In this document: in pieces, positions 60,601-64,000 of the stretch | How positions within the stretch are numbered: position 1 is the stretch's first letter | How the letters are laid out: each line of letters begins with the position of its first letter | Assembly (NCBI RefSeq): GCF_001949145.1 | Contig: NW_019091490.1 | Span: forward strand, 1,231,303 to 1,295,302 | Origin: Acanthaster planci | Taxonomy: Eukaryota > Echinodermata > Asteroidea > Valvatida > Acanthasteridae | Direction of reading: 5' to 3' | DNA: 64,000 nucleotides | Notes under the pieces: model-generated | The model's database searches: none | What the model was told of the DNA's origin: nothing | Seen by the model: only the letters and a program-made list of their open reading frames with translations | Program-made: the position numbers and the translations under genes

Positions 60601-63600
60601 GGCACGGAAGACACACATGCATAAGCACATGTGACTAACTTCTGTTGGAAAGTACAGTCTTACCACATGCTCCTGGTGCCCAATTGAAATGAGCTCCATT
60701 TTCTTTTCTCTTCTGGGCTGGTGAGGGGTTACCATGATAGAAAATAGATAGCCTCAAGCCACATTTGCTTAGCTTTTTGTAAATTTTAAATTCTTGACAC
60801 ATTTTCTGGTTTTGTCAGAGAAGAACAATGGGAGAGGACAGAGAGCTCAACCGAGCCCACAAGGCCCTTTTCTCTGGACAACGAAATGGAAACTTAGCCA
60901 CATGTGGTTACTTTAAAGACAAGTTCTCACCTGGGGCGGTGAAATTGACCAAGATGACATCGGTGATCTCAGCTGGCTGCTGGCTGGGCTTCTTCTTGGC
61001 AATCATGCTCAGCGTCTTCTTGGCGGGGCTGCCTCCCTTCTTGATCATCTTGTACAGGAATTCCAAGGTATATGTCTTCAGGGCCCTGCAGAAATGAAAA
61101 CAAGCAGGAAAACATAAAGTTTTAAAATACAACAACCAAAGCCCATAAACAGCGGCAAGGCTTTTGCCCTTCTTGTTTGATCTGAAACCATTAAATATTC
61201 ACAACTTGACAGTAAAACACTTTGAGGGCTCTGGTACTACTTACTTGTCAGTGTTATCCAGAGTGATGTTGAAGCTGGATGGGCCAGTGATAGGGAACCG
61301 AGGGGCCATGTTGACATAGCTGGCATTGGGGTAGGCCCAAGAGACACAGAGATCAACGCCCAGAACCTTCTTAGTGACATTGAGGCACTTCTGGACCTCA
61401 ACACGGTCCTGTTCAACCCCTGGGATCCACTGGATCTGACCATCCGGCCTGGAAGAAGGAATAAAGTTTGGTCAAACTTGAACACGGCATTTTACCTGGT
61501 GTGAAGCACCAAGTCAAAGTTTGGTTATTGTCATTCACAGCTTAACTACTTCAGCTGCTTTAAAGTTTATTTTAGCAACAGACTCCTTTCTGTATTAAAA
61601 GCATGTGTAAAGGTATCTTACTTGAGCTTGAAGTATCAGGATCTCAAAGTATTGAACACATTACTTTTGTCAATTTTGTCCATTTCCTCTTTTTAACATG
61701 GATATAAACAGCTGGATTAAATGAAGTGTTTTACATGGGACCTATCTCATAAAATCTTCCAAACCACCATGGCAGCCTCTAATGTGTTCATCTCCAGCTG
61801 TGCAAGCCACGGCATCTCGGGCAGAAAAGTCGGAGATGTACACTCACTTGATCAGGAAGAAGTTGGTGGAGAAATTGAGGAGGTTCATGGGCCTGTCCGT
61901 GTTGTTCAGGTTCAGCTTGAGGTGGGCACCATTGAGCGTGACGTTGCCCTCGATGTGGGAGGCGTGATACGTGGTGGCATTGGCCATGACGGCGGCCTGA
62001 CCCAGGATGGGTACGTTGACTCCCATGGTACCAACAACCTCTACCGAGGCACTGGGAAAGATGACCAAACCAAACAAAAAATCCAAAGTGAAGATATGGC
62101 ATAGGTGAGGGCATGAGCCCTTCATTATCAAGGATCTGTAGTTGAGGAATATCTTCATAGCAGGTATGGGACATTGTTTCAAAGGTTAATATTGGTTGAA
62201 ATAACAGTGTCAAACAGCTTGCCGTCTGGATTTTAATCTCAAGTAGGGGAGTAACTCAGGGAAAGTTTGATGGAGAATGCAATGAAGACTTGTTTCCAGT
62301 TTTGATGCTTATATTTAAAGATATGTAAAACTGGTGCCTGTTTTAGTAGACATATTCTGCCTGTTTTGTCTCCACTAAGCAATAAGTAAGTTTCAACATT
62401 TTGTTCAATATAAGTTCTCCGAGGGCTTGCATCGCGTGCCATGATTAAGGGCACATCTTTCTTCCACCATGGTATACATATGTAGAGCCTTTGTAATTTT
62501 ATTGTCACTGATTTTGACAGACAAAATTTGTGTTCAGCAAGAGAACATGGTGCAAGTCCTCTATTATCATGTTAACCACGTATTCCGATCTTGATATTTC
62601 TGTGTAGCAAACGGACTTACCTTGGGTTGATCCTACCAGAGGCGTAGGCCCTCATTGTCATGGGCTCCATGCCCAGGGCTGCACGCATGCGCAGGCTGAG
62701 CACGGCAGTTCCATTGACAGTGCAGTTGAGAGGCAGACCAGAGCTGGTGGGGATGATGTAGTCACGCTCCAAAAAGATGAAGCTCTTGGTGATGTTCTTC
62801 TCCACTCCCTGAGCAACCTTCTCCATCAACTCCTGTGCGTACTGAATATGGAGAGAAATAAATCACGACTAAAAAGAATGTCCATTCTGCCAAATCAAAT
62901 CCCCTTTCTTGATATTGGAGAAAACATCAGGAGCTCAAAGGGGTCAACTGGTTTTCATCTAAGAGAGGTTTTAAAATCATCTAGCACAGAAAGGAAAAGA
63001 AAGTCAAGCTGGGCTTACATTCTTGGCGACAGTCTTGATGTTTTCGATGCTAAAGTTGAGCTTCGGGATGATGGACTTGATGTTGTCCAGGCTGACGTAG
63101 CCCAGCTCATTGCCGAGCATCTTGATATAGATGGAGGCATGAGGCATGTTGGATCCCTGGGGAATCATGCTGTGGATTCTGTTCAGCTTGTCCTCAAACT
63201 CAACAGGGAGGGCCTGTCGGAGCTGCAGTATCAGAATGGAAACAGTGATGGAATTTGTGATAATTCAAATCCCATACCTATCATATGAAATCACCCAGGC
63301 TGCATGGACATATCACATTTTCATTTACCAACACTCTTGACAGAAAATTTTTGGTACCTGTGTTACATACACTGTGATTTCAGCGAGCAGAGTCCAGTAA
63401 ACCTGGTGATTAAACATCTGTCTTCGTAAAGGCACGAGTTTGTATGTTTGTGCCAAACATGGAATAGCAAGAGACTCCTTATTTCTTGTTGACTCTCGTG
63501 AAGTCAGCATTCACTCCTTAATATTTTTTACTACCATCCGGGGGGGGGGCAAAAATCTTGATCCAATCCAAGTACAGCCCCATTGTATACAAAAAATGCT

Positions 63601-64000
63601 GACTTTGAATTGAAAACAGCTGTCAGGACTTTGTTTCAGTGTGGATGTAAAGTAATGTAATCTCTTCACTTACCACCTCATTCATGTGCTCGGCCATGGG
63701 GCTTTCTGTTGGTGTTGTCTCAGCTGGGCGGGTGAGGTTGAACTTGTCCAAGATGGCCTGCTTGGCATCCCTCAGCTTGGCCATGAGGAGTTCATCCAGT
63801 TCGGACCAGGGAGTGTTCCGCAGCTCCTCGATCTGGACCTTGGCTTCCTCCAACAGGAAGGTGTAGGCATCCTTCATCTTGGCCAGGATCCTAGTGTCCA
63901 TCTGCTTGAAGAGGCTGCCCAGGACGTCATCCGGGTAGTAGCCCATGGGGCCGAAGATGGCCTCTAAAGCTGGCTCAAATCCCTGCATCTCAACACCAGT
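43758..64000 (-). CDS. ApoB/apolipophorin-type large lipid transfer protein, C-terminal 4,330 aa (5' partial)
   Basis: Secreted lipoprotein scaffold of the vitellogenin/apoB/apolipophorin family. Twenty-one exons in continuous phase: 63674-64000 (open at the edge), 63019-63222, 62621-62841, 61848-62051, 61245-61448, 60931-61085, 60050-60401, 59384-59636, 58660-58891, 57963-58225, 57110-57395, 51692-56577, 49967-51484, 48931-49822, 48418-48815, 47588-48079, 46940-47450, 45837-46601, 45249-45664, 44474-44708, 43758-43936 (TAA). Order: apoB-like beta-sheet region, further beta-strand exons, 39 repeats of 35 residues, alpha-helical half, vWD, vWA-like C-terminus. GFEPALEAIFG near the edge and KMLGNELGYVSL match human apoB near residues 650-750 as I recall it, so roughly 700 residues (signal peptide, vitellogenin-N) lie off the window. 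The role in lipid transport is by family; vWD could add clotting or oligomerisation. Introns hold nothing recognised beyond one repeat. Confidence 0.93.
44955..45063. mobile_element. Dispersed repeat, family B (copy 2)
   Basis: Matches 25790-25905 from GCCATGTTGGTAGGAAGT to GTTCCCACCAAAGGAG, with shared TTTGTGAACCAGTGAAGTG. It lies in the lipoprotein-gene intron between the last two-but-one exons (44709-45248). Confidence 0.5.
45837..46601 (-). other. vWD domain exon
   Basis: Starts EDLHILTFDHHLYEHPGY, a variant of the vWD opening (usually GDPH...TFDG), followed by CTYVLATDY, VYFNGEVLP, CNSERPLCTISLSSWYHGKT and GLLGNLDREARTD with PNGENATDL (the GLCGNYDG...DDF region). The exon's last third (TEWRNECINHAEECHDICAL) has C8-like cysteines. 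One cysteine of the usual GLCGN is leucine here, as in several apolipophorins. vWD domains are typical of apolipophorin, vitellogenin and clotting proteins but absent from vertebrate apoB. Confidence 0.88.
46940..48079 (-). other. ApoA-I-like 21- and 22-residue helical repeats (two exons)
   Basis: In 46940-47450 five consecutive units of exactly 22 residues start DIP, QYP, QYP, RYP and EYP, with the pattern x-Y-P-x-Y-x-E-K and acidic/aromatic helix after it. In 47588-48079 four consecutive units of 21 residues start KYP, RIP, YIP and GWT. Proline-punctuated 22-mers of amphipathic helix are the signature of exchangeable apolipoproteins such as apoA-I. The exon between this block and the preceding helical exon (48418-48815) is also mainly helical. 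Confidence 0.8.
48931..49822 (-). other. Helical exon with about 80-residue duplication
   Basis: 297 codons. Two clear units share a block of the form (A/L)-L-(E/D)-V-(I/K)-K, then QWANQTRFQPLDDTIEQAK or RWLNQTRFQPIEETIEEVK. A third, weaker unit at the exon start reads QWLRRVRTQPLEVTREEVK. Spacing between them is about 70-85 residues. Coiled-coil or amphipathic helices predominate. Confidence 0.75.
49967..51484 (-). other. Alpha-helical lipoprotein exon with 11-residue glycan periodicity
   Basis: 506 codons, predicted almost wholly helical, rich in Y, N, E, R. Within it (50615-50722) sequons NFT, NYT, NFS, NYT recur exactly every 11 residues. A motif like ISKDPE followed by a Leu/Asp segment appears twice (ISKDPENPIN, ISKDPEHIIN) and in weaker form a third time (FSMDEDHVVN), suggesting internal duplication. 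Tyr-rich helices (YDDYYDRFEEVYRRYYSRVE) lie near the end. It resembles the position and character of the apoB alpha domains. Confidence 0.8.
51692..56577 (-). other. Giant 4,886-bp coding exon
   Basis: A single exon with an acceptor at 56578-56579 and a GTAAAT donor at 51686-51691, in phase 1 at its start and 0 at its end, encoding about 1,628 codons. The first about 195 residues are a helical and mixed segment (including KGRRLPD). Then come 39 tandem 35-residue units and a short tail. Neighbouring exons upstream are 150-350 bp. The open frame over 4.9 kb is direct evidence of coding. Confidence 0.9.
51896..55990 (-). repeat. 39 tandem 35-residue (105-bp) coding repeats
   Basis: Units follow one another without a single insertion or deletion from M at 55990 to N at 51896. 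The pattern is (F/M)-x-S-L-F-x-F-x-(R/D)-I, a variable stretch, N-x-(T/S)-S at positions 17-20, N-x-(T/S) at 24-26, then alternating residues to N-35, which with position 2 often makes another sequon (N-F-S/T, N-M-T). Many units have a further sequon at 11-13 (NGS, NAS, NGT). Alternating hydrophobic positions predict two or three amphipathic beta strands per unit. A decayed unit precedes the array. The protein-level repeat is strict although DNA copies have diverged, which implies long selection on length. Confidence 0.93.
57110..60401 (-). other. Beta-strand-rich linker exons of the lipoprotein
   Basis: Five exons (60050-60401, 59384-59636, 58660-58891, 57963-58225, 57110-57395) encode alternating polar/hydrophobic segments typical of amphipathic beta strands, with many N-x-S/T sequons (NFS, NLT, NAT, NVT, NYT). 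They correspond in position to the start of the apoB beta-1 domain. I see no separate named domain. Confidence 0.6.
60931..64000 (-). other. ApoB-like beta-sheet lipid-pocket region (exons 1-6 in window)
   Basis: These exons encode about 438 residues corresponding to the end of the helical domain and the large beta sheets that line the lipid pocket in vitellogenin and apoB. Conserved marks: GFEPALEAIFGPMGYYPDDV, MPHASIYIKMLGNELGY, DYIIPTSSGLPL (apoB has ELPTGAGLPL-like), and a cysteine pair in QKCLNVT...VDLCVSWAYPNAS that matches the VCKQVFPGLNYCTSGAYSN region of apoB. Three exons are exactly 204 bp. The placement is from remembered apoB sequence. Confidence 0.85.

Noticed and set aside
1-64000. 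CRISPR arrays, bacterial operons, viral genes
   Set aside because: The window is spliced animal DNA; the direct repeats are satellites or protein-coding repeats, and no viral polymerase, integrase or capsid frame is visible.

Overview
The window is animal nuclear DNA: four protein genes with many spliced exons, GT-AG introns, and many short non-autonomous transposons. The gene content (USP24, RNF170, and an apoB/apolipophorin lipoprotein that ends in vWD and vWA-like domains), the intron density and the very common palindrome TACATGTA suggest a marine invertebrate deuterostome. An echinoderm is most likely; a hemichordate or lancelet is not excluded. The species cannot be fixed from the sequence alone.

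Layout. 1-10.8 kb, minus strand: the first two coding exons of the deubiquitinase USP24 and their large introns; the rest of the gene lies off the left edge. 10.8-15.5 kb: a GC-rich USP24 promoter and gene-free spacer. 15.5-20.4 kb, minus: complete five-exon RNF170, an ER-membrane ubiquitin ligase. 20.7-41.9 kb, plus: a gene of about 23-24 exons, divergent from RNF170 across about 316 bp. It encodes a roughly 1,020-residue protein with N-terminal leucine-rich repeats that I cannot assign to a named family. 43.8-64 kb, minus, convergent with it: 21 exons (4,330 codons) of an apoB/apolipophorin-type large lipid transfer protein. Its N-terminal vitellogenin-like part lies off the right edge. I derived exon borders by hand from splice sites and reading phase; phase is continuous through all exons of each gene.

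The standout is the lipoprotein. After the conserved apoB-like beta-sheet region, one 4.9-kb exon encodes 39 consecutive repeats of exactly 35 residues with no insertion or deletion, dense in N-glycosylation sequons at fixed register. Next comes an alpha-helical half, with a run in which sequons recur exactly every 11 residues and then runs of 21- and 22-residue, proline-started helices resembling exchangeable apolipoproteins (apoA-I). A vWD domain and a vWA-like domain with a damaged metal site close the protein. This looks like a giant secreted lipoprotein whose lipid-binding strands and helices carry periodic glycans.

The introns and spacers hold a rich set of small inverted-repeat elements: two 306-bp piggyBac-like MITEs at TTAA sites, a hAT MITE with an intact 8-bp target duplication, an element whose two ends are each palindromic, a three-copy TIR family with internal GCATGCTCAGAAC-type repeats, several hairpin elements, SINE-like pieces, and several satellites.
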